Below, one piece after another: positions 21,485-32,099 of a DNA stretch of 64,000 bases. Position numbers and translations under genes: made by a program. The notes below the pieces were generated by a model that searched no databases, had not been told where the DNA came from, and saw only the letters and a program-made list of their open reading frames with translations. Origin of the DNA: Lucinisca nassula (lineage: Eukaryota > Mollusca > Bivalvia > Lucinida > Lucinidae); the NCBI GenBank assembly GCA_963580285.1, contig OY757024.1, positions 120,714,045 through 120,778,044 on the forward strand, in the 5' to 3' direction. Each line of letters starts with the position of its first letter. Position 1 is the stretch's first letter.

Positions 21485-22445
21485 CGAAAACAAGAGGGCA
21501 ATGATGGCCATGGAACACTCGCCTGATTCATATTGTACAAATGAATGGAAGGTGGAGTGGAGGGTTTGAGCAATGTTGATTGACAGTGACCAAAGGAATA
21601 TTATTTCAAAATCAGTCCAGCTGTTTAGATAATGAAGTCATCATCGCGTAAACATGTCCATGTAATGAACATTTCTCTAAACCCCACTATATATAGACAC
21701 AACTGGGGTTTACTGGGGTATAGATCGTTTTGCTTATATCTGTTCCAAGACATAGGTTGTTGGAACCCGTTAGAACCGCCTCAATGAGGCGGTTCTAACG
21801 AGCACCCACACTTATGTTAGGAGCATATATAAGGAAAATACCACAGATTTTCATCGGAAAAGTAGACATTTTAAAGATAAAAGAGAATGCACTATATCAC
21901 ACGGGTGTGTTATCGTAATGATTTTCAGGTTTGTTGATTTTAAGCTCTGATGGCTGTTCAGTGCAGCAAAACGATCTTGAGCAATTTTGTCAGCGGGTCT
22001 TCCAAGAAACATTTCCATGAAATGGTTTACTTTTCAGAAGATTATTATTATTATTATTATTATTTTTTTTTTTTTAGTTCTTGTGACCCCATTATTCCCT
22101 CTCTCAAAATCCATCCAATAGTTTAGGAGGAGAAGTCATTTAAAGGGTTTTCAATTTTTAACACTAGCAGCCATCTTGTTTATAGGGATAGGAGAGTTTG
22201 AGCAGCTTTGGTAGAAGGTCGTCATAGGAATATTTCTGTAAAATTATTTCATAATCCATTCACCGTTTTAAGTGGAAAAGTCTTTTGTTTTATTTTTTTC
22301 TATTTTAGCTCTAGTGGTCATTTTGTTTATCGGAACAAAACAATTTGAGCAGGTTTTCTAGGGGGTTACCCAAGAAACATAATGCTGCAAAATTATTTCA
22401 AATTCATTCGCACATAAAAATCAAAAGATATTCACTGTCAGTCTC
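21485..22445. repeat. Array element remnant, interrupted by family H MITE copy 8
   Basis: 21492 reads ACAAGAGGGCAATGATGGCC..CTCGCCTGA, the inverse of the end at 19450-19487. Repeated words (gagcagctttggtagaagg, aaattatttca, aaatccat) recur about every 150 bp to 22420. (ATT)n lies at 22037-22060. Confidence 0.6.
21642..21920. mobile_element. Family H MITE, copy 8
   Basis: Starts CATCGCGTAAACATGTCC, core GAACCGCCTCA / TGAGGCGGTTC with long arms, ends GTGTGTTATCGTAATG. Confidence 0.85.
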
Positions 22446-22519
22446 ATCTACATTTTATCATAGTGTAGTTTATATTTTCTTGTCCTTGGGTTCATTGATT
22501 GTGGAATTGAAAATATTTG

Positions 22520-22950
22520 CATTGTGATAACACACCCGTGCGACTTAGTGCATTTTTTCCACATGTCATTACGAAAACACGCCTATACAAATGCATCGTA
22601 GCCTTTACCGCCGAAAAAAGAAAATGTTGAGAATGAAAAATTGTGATATTTTCTTATTTCTGCTCAAAATATAGATTGTGGTACTCGTTAGGACCGCCCA
22701 GTTTTTGTGATCTTCAAAATGGCTACCTTCCTGATGAAACTCCGTGATACTATTCTTATTTATACTGCAATCATAGGTTTATGACTGGATGCTCGTTAGA
22801 ACGGCCACTTTGAGGCGATTCTAACGGGTACCCACAACCTATGTTTCGGAGCAGAAACAAGGAAAATAACGTATACCCCCGCAAACCCCAGTTTTCTCTC
22901 TACAAAGTGGTGTTTAGGGAGTGTTCATTTCACGGATTTTGCATGTGACG
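22520..22950. mobile_element. Two nested family H MITEs, copy 9
   Basis: An outer element starting CATTGTGATAACACACCC and ending TTTGCATGTGACG encloses a half element starting CATTACGAAAACACGCC (about 22567) that ends inside its own core (GTTAGGACCGCCC). The outer core is GAACGGCCACT / TGAGGCGATTC. Confidence 0.75.
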
Positions 22951-22951
22951 G

Positions 22952-23000
22952 TGGGTCACTGACGAGGCTTAATTGGCTGAAACTAGCTTGTCTGGCTCAG
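22952..23000 (+). ncRNA. Hammerhead motif, degenerate
   Basis: CTGACGA keeps the invariant core apart from the free position. Stem II GGCT/GGCT has wobble pairs, and stem III (ACTAGCTTGT) contains a mismatch. Probably inactive. Confidence 0.55.
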
Positions 23001-23057
23001 AAGGACTGGTACACTGCATACCTGCCGGTTCTGTGGTGTATTCCTTGCTTCCAAAGA

Positions 23058-24219
23058 CACGCCTACGGAACGATAGAATGCGTAACCATTGGTTAAGAAC
23101 GTGAAGCAATTAGAGCGACATCCGGTTAGGAATTAGATCACTAAAAAAGGTAAAGAAACTGTGAAGTTTCTGTGTTTCATAAGTTATATAATTTTTACGA
23201 GGAAGTTATTCAAAAAACGGGGAATTACATTCAGGAGCCCATTGATATCGGCATCTTTGGAGTAAATACCAAATCCCGTACTTCACACATTTTGGCTAAA
23301 TTTAGTTTCTCCTGCTGAAGGTGAACTCAAGCCTTAGAAAACGAGTGGTTTTTGGAGGTGTTTGTTGCCTTTTATTTAATACTGTGCTTTGCTACAAGTT
23401 CAGCGTATTAACATGCACACACAATAATGGTTATATGTGTTGTGGATATTTTGCTTGTCAATGCAGCACTAGCGAGAAATCACAACGGAAAAGGTCGAAA
23501 ATGGTTGGTTACGCATTAGATCTATAGAAATGATAACAAAACTTGCAACTATAAAGCGGATCTGTTTTCATGTCCACAGCCCCAGAATCACCCGCACCTT
23601 GTTCTACGGAACCATTTTTAGCCAACCTGATAAGCAGTGCGCTATTGATTCGATAATGACATAGTATTTTATGGAAACATTTTCAGTCTCCAGAATCATA
23701 GTACCGAATGATTTTCACGGACTTTTACACTGTGTTTGTTTTATCAATGGCCCGGTAATTGACTGAAATGAAATAAAACAGGTTTTGGAGTTTTGATTTC
23801 TGCGAAGAACTCCTCATCTGCCAAAATTTGCTGGTTAAGCATTAGATCGTCTGGTTGAGCATTCGATAACCAGAGGAGAAAATCAAACCAGTTGCTGCCT
23901 AAGTAAATGCCAGCAGCTTACTACAATAAAAGGTGGTCTACGTATGATTTCTAAATTGTGTTAAAATCACCAGAGAAAGAAAGATGTGATGAAAAATACT
24001 TTTCTGGACAAGACCATTAAATGTCTGGGTATCATGCTTATCTGACCGAATGACGCACAGATTCATAAATAAGAGGTCATTACTTGCTTTTGTAGAAAAC
24101 AAAATGGCCAGCTTACGCTTTTTAATGGCGATTAAATCTATATCGTGTTTCTATGGTCAAGCATTAGAGAGCCAGGTTGAGCATAAGACACTCATGATTA
24201 TAAACTTGGTGCTTATAAA
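23058..24219. other. Unique sequence, no gene recognised
   Basis: Several short frames (23321-23527, 24050-24301) have no domain. A repeated phrase around aagcattagatcgtctggttgagcatt is visible at about 23835-23865 and 24165-24185. Confidence 0.4.
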
Positions 24220-24362
24220 AAGTAGAAGTAAAGCAATGATCAGGAATCAATACCAGCTGGCTATCCAAAATGCGATACATACAATCAGTGACAAACAATA
24301 ACATAAATAAACCGCCAAAGAAGAACCGCCTTGTAACAGTCATTGAAAAGAACTCCACTGGG
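24220..24362 (-). mobile_element. T-module (3' tail of the GIPIGTN RT element), internally deleted
   Basis: Read on the minus strand it ends with the family's terminal sequence ...GATCATTGCTTTACTTCTAC and begins at the CCAGTGGAG segment. The middle is missing. Confidence 0.7.
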
Positions 24363-24539
24363 AATTGTTTGTCAATCGACCCAAAGGTGCTCAGAAGAAA
24401 AGCTGTTCTATGCTTAAGTGCACGTGAATATCACTGACTTGTCGGGAAAACTATTAGAATGAAAATAGTCGCAGTGAGGTCAGAGTGTTGTGAAAAACTA
24501 AAGAGGGTTATCTTGGAAACATAGGATGGGCTTGAGAAG

Positions 24540-24605
24540 AGTGTAGACCCTGATCAGACGCTGCAGAATCCGGCGTCTGGTGAAGATCTACACTATTTGA
24601 TTGGA
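24540..24605. mobile_element. Short palindromic MITE core
   Basis: GTGTAGACCCTGATCAGACGC / GGCGTCTGGTGAAGATCTACAC-type arms (given as two arms) match the cores at 5700, 37210 and 49225. Confidence 0.65.
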
Positions 24606-24711
24606 CACTGGAATTTAAGAGTTTAATGAACCAGTTTAAGACTATTTCTCCTACCTACACTCGGAGGCAATAGACCCACCAGTCCTTTGTTGTTGTTTTT
24701 TTAAATCACAT

Positions 24712-24820
24712 TATATTTTGTGCAGAAATGAGAAAAATATCACAATTTTTTATCTTAAAATTTTCGTTTTTTTTGGCGATAAAGGTTACATTGTATTTGT
24801 ATAGGCGTGTTTTCGTAATG
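24712..24820. mobile_element. Family H MITE, half copy 10
   Basis: Only the GTGCAGAAATGAGAAAAATATCAC half ending GGCGTGTTTTCGTAATG remains. Confidence 0.75.
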
Positions 24821-25610
24821 ATTATTCATAGAAACAAAATGGTGTGGAGAAAACAAATGTCTACAACCTTTTTAGTACTAAATAAAATATTATCAACAGT
24901 CGGTCGATAGTGAAAAAAAAACTGGACTTTTGGCTTAATGTAAACTGCCTAATCACTGCCTAGATACATCCGTGAGAAAATAGTGCTCCATATTCAAAAC
25001 GGTTTCAAAACTTCCTCATATCTAAACATGATACTGCAGATGGAAGAAAATATTATAACTTGTATGTTCTATCAATTTATTATATCTATATTTTTTCCTC
25101 ATATCTAAAAATGACACTGCCGATGAAACAAAATATTATAGCGTGTATGTTTTATTAAGAAGGAAGATTAGATCGTGGAAGATTAGCTGAGGGCCTCGTG
25201 GAAGATCAGCTATTACATGTATTTTTGTATGTGCTAAATGTTGCTACCCTCACTAAATAAAGTCCTTACTTACTGACTGACTGACTTACTTACTTACTTC
25301 TCTCAATTTATTTAATGAACGCACCTGTCCTCCTGTTTACTTAAAATTTATAAATTTTACAAATGGATTCTAGTTCGTCTTGATTAACATGATTAAGAAT
25401 ACATGGTGTGTCATTCTTGCGCTGTTTGTATTAATAAGAAGTTGGTCTTAGACAATATCTTTATCTTATCGTTTTGACAGTTAGCATAGAACTCACGGGA
25501 TCTCCGATCTGGGTTATCGATCATGATACAGACATATATTTTGGGGGCATGCGCAGTCCCAGGAGTAGGATATTCCGGCTACCTACATGTATTTGCTTTG
25601 CAGAGGCGAG
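24821..25610. other. No gene; TTAC/TGAC microsatellite
   Basis: ACTGACTGACTGACTTACTTACTTAC occupies about 25270-25300 (given by position). A direct repeat of cctcatatctaaa..tgatactgc appears at about 25015 and 25098. Confidence 0.5.
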
Positions 25611-25614
25611 CTAA

Positions 25615-25910
25615 AACAAATACGCCTTTCTTTTGCGTTACTATGCCTTTTTTCGCATTACTACGCCTTTTGATTCGCGTAAAAACGCCTTTGATTCGCA
25701 TCACTGCGCCTTTCTTTTGCTTTACTACGTCTTTCTTTTGCATTAGTATGCACTTTTACGCGTTACTACGCCTTGTTTTTGCGTTACTACGCCTTTTTTG
25801 CGTAGCTTCGCCTTCTGATTGGCGTTACTGCGTCTTTTGTTTTGGGTTTCTACGCCTTTTTTGCGTTATTACGTCTTTTGTGTCGCGTTACTACGCCTTT
25901 ACGGTATTTT
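25615..25910 (+). repeat. Minisatellite of ~20-30 bp around GCGTTACTACGCCTTT
   Basis: About a dozen irregular units. A 144-codon open frame across them is explained by the repeat rather than by a gene. Confidence 0.8.
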
Positions 25911-26117
25911 ATTTTCTCCTGCATAAGCCAAATGGGCTTTCGTATCTGCAGTGTTAACGATCTTACCCTTAGCCTTTCACGCCTGAGTTTCTTAAACGGG
26001 TTCTCTCCATTTTTTTATTTTGGGCAATTCTTGTTAATAGGAGATTTAGTCAAATTCATTTAAAGGATGGCGAACAGCTTTCATTCTCGGATGAGACGGT
26101 TCATTAATGGCCATCCC

Positions 26118-26352
26118 ATCCGGATATAGATTTAATCGCCATTACAAAGCGTAGGCCTCCTAACTCATCATTGCAACATCTCCGTGAACACAAATAATCA
26201 AACAGCCACAGAGATGAAACAACGGTGAGGACTCGACATCAAGAAACCACTGAAATGCTGGAACAAAAGAAAACCAACAGTTAGACTCCGATGGGCCCGA
26301 CCAGAGACGGAGCATCAGGCACCAACCAACATTACCTTGAATTAGATCTCTA
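26118..26352 (-). mobile_element. T-module fragment
   Basis: Minus-strand reading gives AGAGATCTAATTCAAGG..GTTGGTTGGTGCCTGATGC..GGAGATGTTGCAATGATG. Both outer parts are missing. Confidence 0.75.
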
Positions 26353-26431
26353 AAATACCTTTCTTTATCAACATTTTAAACGAACTGGTCGTTCTCTTCA
26401 TGTAACTGTACAGCCAGTGGAAAAAATAACC

Positions 26432-26640
26432 TAACTCTTATCCTGCTGTTCACGACAACCCTTTTCTTTGCAAACGGTGTAGATCCAGACCAGATGGCTT
26501 CTGAAGTCATCTGCTGTACTACACTGTTTGGGATTCAATGTATGAATTGGTAGGAATAAATTAATTCAAGTATTACTCTGATTGGTTCAAAGTCAGAAAT
26601 GGGATTGGCTAAACTGAATATTCAGCAAGAGAAGGGTTAA
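26432..26640. mobile_element. TTAA-type MITE with palindromic core, copy 1
   Basis: Ends TAACTCTTATCCTGCTG and CAGCAAGAGAAGGGTTAA. The interior palindrome is GTGTAGATCCAGACCAG...TACACTGTTT. It matches 54396-54592. TTAA targets and GGG-type ends suggest, but do not prove, a piggyBac relationship. Confidence 0.65.
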
Positions 26641-27509
26641 GGGTTACGCTACGAAAGCTATCAAATGAAATTATTGTATTCAATGGATTAACCTGTTTAC
26701 TGTTAACACCTTTTCCACTGGGATTAAATGATACTATTTATCGAAAAGGTAATATTTATAGGATGCCAGACATTAGTTGATGACCACATTTGTTCAGCCA
26801 CCAAGTTTGATGAATGTGTTACAGAAGGCCAAGACAAGCATATATTATATGCCGGTTATATTGGTTGTTTAAACTTCATAAAAGACAATAAAAAGCACGG
26901 TTTATTGCAAATTTAAGCACTTTTACCACCATTGAATTCTCCAAATTATTTACTTCTTGTTTTACTGCCATCAGAAACACTTGATTAAATATTGCGACAA
27001 ACTCTTTGAAATATCAGGGAGAAATCAGTTTTGATCTATAAAAATTATAATGAAGTTTAAAAAATAACTGAAATCCAGACGTTTTCGTGCTTCAATATGT
27101 TCTGTCTACTGTTTCAAGTCGGTCTACTTATGATTTTTCACCCTTTTACACTTCATCCTCGTACAAGATGAAAAAAAGAAATAAAGAAATACTTAATGAT
27201 TTAATTAAACGGATATTTCACAGGGAAGACTTCCTCTGTCTTGCGTGTAATGTAAAAAAGGCTTTTTTACTTCTGAAGAGCATAAAAATTATACTTTATG
27301 GTCATGTCAGACAGTGTGTGAAGCTCCCACCTTTATACTTGACAATATTAACATAAGATTTGGTACTAAAGTAATTTAGACAAGTTGTGGGGATTCCGAT
27401 TGGTACGAATTGCACACCCCTTGTGGCTGATCTGTTCTGGTTTTGTTATTGAAGAGACTTCTTGATGTCCCTTTCCGTTGAAAACCAATCTGAAATCCTT
27501 GAATATGTT

Positions 27510-27704
27510 CTATAAAACGGTTATCCTTTGGAAGCAAGGAATACACCGCAGAACTGGAAAAAAATAAAGTGTACATGTTTTCTGGGCCAGACTAGCTAGT
27601 TTCGGCCAATTTTGCCTCATCAGTGACCCTCTAATAATTGCAAATTTCACAATGGAATCAATGATCCCAAAGGACAAGAAAATATAAACTACACTATGAT
27701 GAAA
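27510..27704 (-). mobile_element. Hammerhead retrozyme-like unit in RT copy
   Basis: On the minus strand it runs CATCATAGTGTAGTTTATATT ... ribozyme ... GAACATATTC (each part read separately). It sits between ATCCTTGA and AGCCTTCAG of the RT reading frame, together with the adjoining T-module piece 27705-27797. Confidence 0.85.
27584..27629 (-). ncRNA. Hammerhead ribozyme, core intact
   Basis: Type I layout. Stem I GGGTCA/TGGCCC (one wobble), core CTGATGA, stem II GGC/GCC with a larger loop because the fourth pair is A-G, GAA, stem III ACTA/TAGT with loop GC, cleavable C after TAGT. All invariant core bases are present. Confidence 0.8.
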
Positions 27705-27797
27705 AGTAGAAGTAAAACAAAGATCAGGAATCGATACAATTCACTTACTCCAGCCATCAAAGACACCAAAGGGAAAGAAACACAAACACGAAGCGAC
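27705..27797 (-). mobile_element. T-module 3' end joined to hammerhead unit
   Basis: Minus strand: CCCTTTGGTGTCTTTGATGG ... TTTACTTCTACTTTT runs straight into CATCATAGTG, the first bases of the hammerhead unit, with no spacer. Confidence 0.8.
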
Positions 27798-27869
27798 GAA
27801 GCCTTCAGCTCGACTTCTAGATATTTGGATGATTAATTAAATATCAGCAATACCTCTTTCGATGTTTGG

Positions 27870-28654
27870 GCCCATCAGGGTCTAAATGTTTGTCTTCTTT
27901 TGCTCCAGCATTTCAGTGGTTTCTTGCTGTCGAGGCCTCACCGTTGTTTCATCTCTGTGGTTGTTTGATTTTGTGTTCACGGAGATGTTGCACTGATGAG
28001 TTAGGAGGCCTTCATGCGGACTGAACAAATTATTTGTCTAAATCGCGACGGAAGTAAGGGCGAGGATTGTGGCCACGTTAAATCGATTAGCGCAGTGGTT
28101 AACGAGTTCCACTCATGAACGGAAGGTTGTGCGTTCGAATCCGGCACCCGGTATCGAGGTGTGTCCTTGGGCAAATCACATAATGACACTGCCTCACTCC
28201 ACCCAGGTGTAAATGGGTAGCAGGGGTGTTATAGTCACTACCTCTCTCGCGGGCGCGTGAAAACATCCGGAATGAGTGTTCGAGAATGATTAAATAAGCT
28301 TGAAGCTTCCATCGCAATCGAACTAAAATAATTTAGTATAACATAAATCGATTAAAGACCCCCATCCACCCACCCCAGTGGATTTCGTTTCACTGACCGT
28401 TCCTATGGGGTCCTACTGTCGCGGTTTATTTTTGTTATGGTTGGTCTTTGAGTGTGTGTATCCCTTATATTATTTTGTTTTGGATAACCAATTGTTCATT
28501 TTATGGGAACGTAACTGTCCGTTTGGCTTTCCGCTATTGATGTTTCCATTAGGGTCTAATTTGTTTCATGTTTGTGCTGCTATCCCTTTGGTGTCTCTGA
28601 GCTGTGGGTCAATTGTATCGATCCCTGGTCATTGCCTTTCCTTCTATTTTGATC
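27870..28654 (+). mobile_element. T-module inserted in RT copy, itself carrying a SINE
   Basis: Runs from CAGGGTCTAAATGTTTG through GGAGATGTTGCACTGATGAG and CCGTTCCTATGG to CATTGCCTTTCCTTCTATTTT. The RT frame resumes at gatcagttaaat, as at 60855. Confidence 0.75.
28090..28344 (+). mobile_element. tRNA-derived SINE with 10-bp target duplication
   Basis: AAATCGATTA lies at 28080-28089 and 28345-28354. The head TAGCGCAGTGGTTAACG fits an A box and GCGTTCGAATCC a B box. The body has ccttgggcaaatcac and cacccaggtgtaaatgggta. The host T-module rejoins across the duplication. Confidence 0.9.
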
Positions 28655-29220
28655 AGTTAAATTTACCCCCTCCCCCAGAACTTCAGTTAAATAAAACATA
28701 TTCTTCTGATACCGAGTCCCCGTTTTTGGATTTACGTATGTCTATTGTAGATAGGTTTGTTTCTTGCAAAATTAATGATGAATGCGAAGAATTTGAATTT
28801 GAATTTGTAAATTGTATGGTGATGTTCCTCGTGTGGCATTTATATTTCGCAATTAATTCGATTTGCCAGAGTGTTTAGTCTTGTAACTGACTTCAACACT
28901 CGTAATAAATTGTTAACTGCTAAACTTATTAATCAGGGTCATCGGTATCATAAACTACGCGAATCCTTTACAAAATATTTAAATTATTCCGATTTTATTT
29001 CATTTTTTTCTCGGAACTCGAATTTTATGGTGACTTAATATTTTAGTTCAGAAGCATATATAATTGCAATGACTTCAGTACCCAATTTTATAAAATTATT
29101 CTTCGATATAAAAAGATTTGGTGCAACATAAATGTTTTACGACAGACTCCAAGCATGGTAGTTAACCCAATCACGGTTTACAACTTTGCATCCCTCTTTA
29201 ACTGCACGCCGGTTGGTTAG

Positions 29221-29860
29221 GCCTCAGATTCTATGACGATTATAGCGTAAAGGATTACGGAGAATAAGAGAGAATTTAATTATTTTGTAATGTTGGTTGG
29301 TGCCTGATGCTCTGTCTCTGGTCAGACCCATCGGAGTCCAACTGTATGTTTTCTTTTGCTCAAGATTTTTGTGTTCCTCAACTTTTTGTCATCCCTGTGG
29401 TTGTTTGATTATTGTGTTCAAGGAGATGTTGCACTTATGAGATGGGAGGCTTTCTTGCGGGCTGAAAAAACTATTTGTCTAAACGGAAGTAAGGGCGAGG
29501 ACTGTGGCCACGTTAAATCGATTTAAGACCCCCCCCACACACACACACACACAACAGCCAGTAGAATTCGTCCAACTAACCGTTCCAAGGCAGTTCTTCT
29601 GTCGCGGTTTATTTTGTTATGATTTGTCCTTGAGTGTGTGTATCGCTTATATTATTTTGTTTTGGATAGCCATTTGGCCATTTTTGTGGGAAAGTAATTG
29701 TCCTTTTGGCTCTCTGCTATTGATGTTTCCATTAGGGTTTTGTTATTTCATGTTTTTGTTTCTTTCCCTTTGGTGTCACTGATGGATGCTGTGGATTAAT
29801 TGTATCGATTCATGATCATTGCATTCACTTCTTTTTTTCCTATTATTTCCTACCTCAAGG
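29221..29860 (+). mobile_element. T-module continuous with RT copy
   Basis: Follows directly on the RT C-terminus (FNCTPVG-stop), which shows that the T-module is the natural 3' region of the RT element. Contains a (CA)n run at about 29538-29552 and ends near TTGCATTCACTTC. Confidence 0.75.
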
Positions 29861-30282
29861 AAGTTGTGACAAAGGACCATAACTCACGAAGTCTTTTTCG
29901 AAATTGCGTCAAAAGTAAATAAGGTTATCTACTTATCACCACCAATCTATTCAACAACGTTCAAGACTCTAGCTGCAACAGTGTTTGAGATTTTTGCTGA
30001 CAAAATTTTATTTAAAAAAAAAATCAAAGGGCAATAACTCTTGAAAAGGGCATAATCCGTATGCGAAACATTACGTATCAGCAATTTTTCCATGAGGAAT
30101 AATTATATGAAATTTCAAGCATACAAGATTCTAAAAATATGCTATGCGTCACAAAGCAAACAATGTACCAATACCAAAACAGGCAAAGGACCATAACTCA
30201 CGAAGTATCTTTCTCAATTTTGTCAAAAATTACTCGGGTCTTCTGCTCATCACCATCAATCTATTCGCCAACTTTCAATTCT

Positions 30283-30520
30283 TTCTGGGATTGTGTGGCG
30301 GCAGTAAAAAGTCTCCCTGCCCTACATCATAGTGAAGTTTATATTTTCTTGTCCTTTGGGATCATTGCTTCCATTGTAGAGTTTTGAAAATATTTGAGGG
30401 CCACTGATGAGGCCTAATTGGCCGAAACTAGCTAGTCTGGCCCAGAAAGCATGCACGCTCCATATTTTTCAGTTCTGTGGTGTATTCCTTGCTTCCAAGG
30501 GATAACCCTTTTAGAGAACA
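30283..30520 (+). mobile_element. Hammerhead retrozyme-like unit, near complete
   Basis: Order: CTGGGATTGTGTGGCGG, AGTCTCCCTGCCCTAC, ATCATAGTG, TATTTTCTTGTCC, ribozyme, GTTCTGTGGTGTATTCC, GGATAACCC, GAACATATTTA. The first part is the inverse of the spacer linking the two units at 53526-53580, so this copy spans nearly a full 260-bp monomer. Confidence 0.85.
30398..30443 (+). ncRNA. Hammerhead ribozyme, fully intact
   Basis: Stem I GGGCCA/TGGCCC (6 bp), CTGATGA at 30404-30410, stem II GGCC-TAATT-GGCC, GAA at 30424-30426, stem III ACTA-GC-TAGT, cleavage base C at 30437. This matches the consensus type I hammerhead, with self-cleavage predicted after C30437. The 4-bp stem III with a 2-nt loop is typical of metazoan retrozyme hammerheads, which may need a dimeric form to fold efficiently. 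Confidence 0.9.
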
Positions 30521-31194
30521 TATTTAGCTCCAATAATTATGGAGACATCTTGCTGACAAGTATTTTCAAAGGGAAATAATTCTTATAAGGGGCATAATCC
30601 GAATGAGAAAAAAATACAAGTCAGCTATTTTTCCATGAGAAATTTATATATGAAATTTCAAAACCCTAGCCTCCGCAGTTCTAATGATATGCTATGCATC
30701 ACAAAGCATAAAATGCACAAATACCAAAAGGGACAAAGAGCCATACCTCGTGAAGTATTTTTATGAATTTAGTCAAAATTTAACCGACTCATCACCACCA
30801 ATCTATTCAATAACTTTCAAAGCTCTAACTTCAATAGTTTATGAGGTACTTTGCTCACAAGATTTTATAAACAAAAAATCAAAAGACAATAACCTTTGAA
30901 AGGGGCATACTCCGGATGAGAAAAAAGTACGGATCTGCTATTTTTCAATGTGGAATCCATATATGGATTATATATTATATATATATGAAATTCCATTTAT
31001 TATATATATATATGAAATTCCATATATGAATCCATATATGGATTATATATTATATATATATGAAATTCCAAATTCCTAGCATACACGGTTTTAAGATATG
31101 ATATGCATCAAAAACGTAACGGACGGATGGGCGAACGGACCAACGACCAAAAGCAATATGCCCCTTTGAAGTTGGGGGCATAAGGAAAATAAAA

Positions 31195-31845
31195 CTCGAC
31201 AGAAGATCTGCATTGGAACTGTCAGTAAAAAGATTAACGCTGGAGGCGGAGGGGGGGGGGCATAATCATTTTTACGCGGCCACAATCCTCGCCCTAGATT
31301 CCGTCGCCATTTAGACAGATAATTGGTTCAGTCCGCATAAAGGCTTCCTAACTCATCAGTGCAAAAAGTCCGGGAGAAAAAAAAATCATTCAACCACAGA
31401 GATTAAACAACAGTGAGGACTCGAAAGTAACAAATCACTGAAATGAATTTAGAATTTGAATCGGAATTAAGCCTATAAAAGTTTAGAAAAGGCTTTTCGT
31501 AGTTTATGGCACCGATAACCCCAATTAAGAAGTTTAGCACTCAACAATTTTTTACGAGTATTGAAGTCCGTTACCTAAGTAGGCACTCTGGCAAATCGAA
31601 TTAAGTGCGAAATAAACGGCCATAGGATGTCGCACGAGGAACATCACCATATAAGAAAAGAAAATGCACTATCTCAAAATCAAAACATCGCTTTTATCAT
31701 TAATTTTGCAGAAAACAAGCCATCTACAATAGATAGATTAAATCCAAAAACTGGGCTTCGGTGTCATAAGAATTCGCTTTATTAAACTAAAATGCTGTAG
31801 GGAGGGGGATTTGACTGATCAAACTATCGAAATAGGTGTTGTCAA
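31195..31845 (-). mobile_element. T-module and RT fragment, inverted
   Basis: 31195-31445 is T-module (AACTCATCAGTGCAAAAAG, GAGGACTCG). 31446-31845 translated on minus gives FNKANSYDTEAQFLDL and GDVPRATSYG with stops, the central RT region. A G-run sits at about 31247-31260. Confidence 0.7.
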
Positions 31846-31854
31846 TATTTAATA

Positions 31855-32095
31855 AGTAGAAGTAAAACAAAGATCAGGAATTGATACAATTAACTTACTC
31901 CGCCCATAAAAGACACCAAAGGTACAACGAGGAACGAACATCGGTTTAATAATGACCTTCAACAGGTATCTAAAGGATGTCAATTGATGGAACAGTGAAA
32001 AGCAATTGTATAAGCAATCCCTGAGGATTGGAAATCGAGCAAAAGGCTTCAATGATTACAGATTGGTTTCACTGGAAAAGGACATCATGAAAAGT
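31855..32095 (-). mobile_element. T-module 3' end fused to other sequence
   Basis: Terminal part (AAGTAGAAGTAAAACAAAGAT on plus, as two halves) to about 31925, then unrelated sequence of unknown origin. Confidence 0.55.
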
Positions 32096-32099
32096 ACAG

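Larger units (their letters stand above)
22447..23057 (+). mobile_element. Hammerhead retrozyme-like unit, split by MITEs
   Basis: The left part (22447-22519) has CATAGTGTAGTTTATATTTTCTTGTCC. The right part (22951-23057) has the ribozyme region and GTTCTGTGGTGTATTCCTTGC. Removing 22520-22950 restores the order seen intact at 30290-30516. Core changes make this ribozyme unlikely to work. Confidence 0.75.
26740..29230 (+). pseudogene. GIPIGTN reverse transcriptase element, long degraded copy
   Basis: Fragments in order: DDHICSATKFDECVTEGQDK (26778); IFHREDFLCLACNVKKAF and the CVKLPPLYL segment (27200-27340); GIPIGTNCTPLVADLF (about 27392) followed by a stop; YLDD at 27822-27833 with a stop directly after; then 28665-29230 with ELQLNK, SDTESPFLDL and FNCTPVG. 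It is interrupted by a hammerhead unit plus inverted T-module (about 27510-27797) and by a forward T-module (about 27870-28654). I read it as a Penelope-like or related retroelement; RT identity is firm, clade less so. Confidence 0.75.
29861..31190 (+). mobile_element. Array element, ~300-bp units, GGACGG tail and hairpin
   Basis: Units share GGACCATAACTCACGAAGT, CACCACCAATCTATTCAAC and GGGCATAATCCG. The tail is AACGGACGGATGGGCGAACGG with terminal hairpin TGCCCC..GGGGGCA (31161-31182). (TA)n-rich palindromes at 30955-31065 repeat TCCATATATGGA. A hammerhead unit is inserted at 30283-30520. Confidence 0.7.

Noticed and set aside
31091..31285. G/C homopolymer runs (31247-31260, 48692-48705, 12545-12560, 52017-52042) as regulatory G-quadruplexes
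   Set aside because: They lie in T-modules, MITEs or unique spacer and look like slippage runs; no promoter or gene is near.
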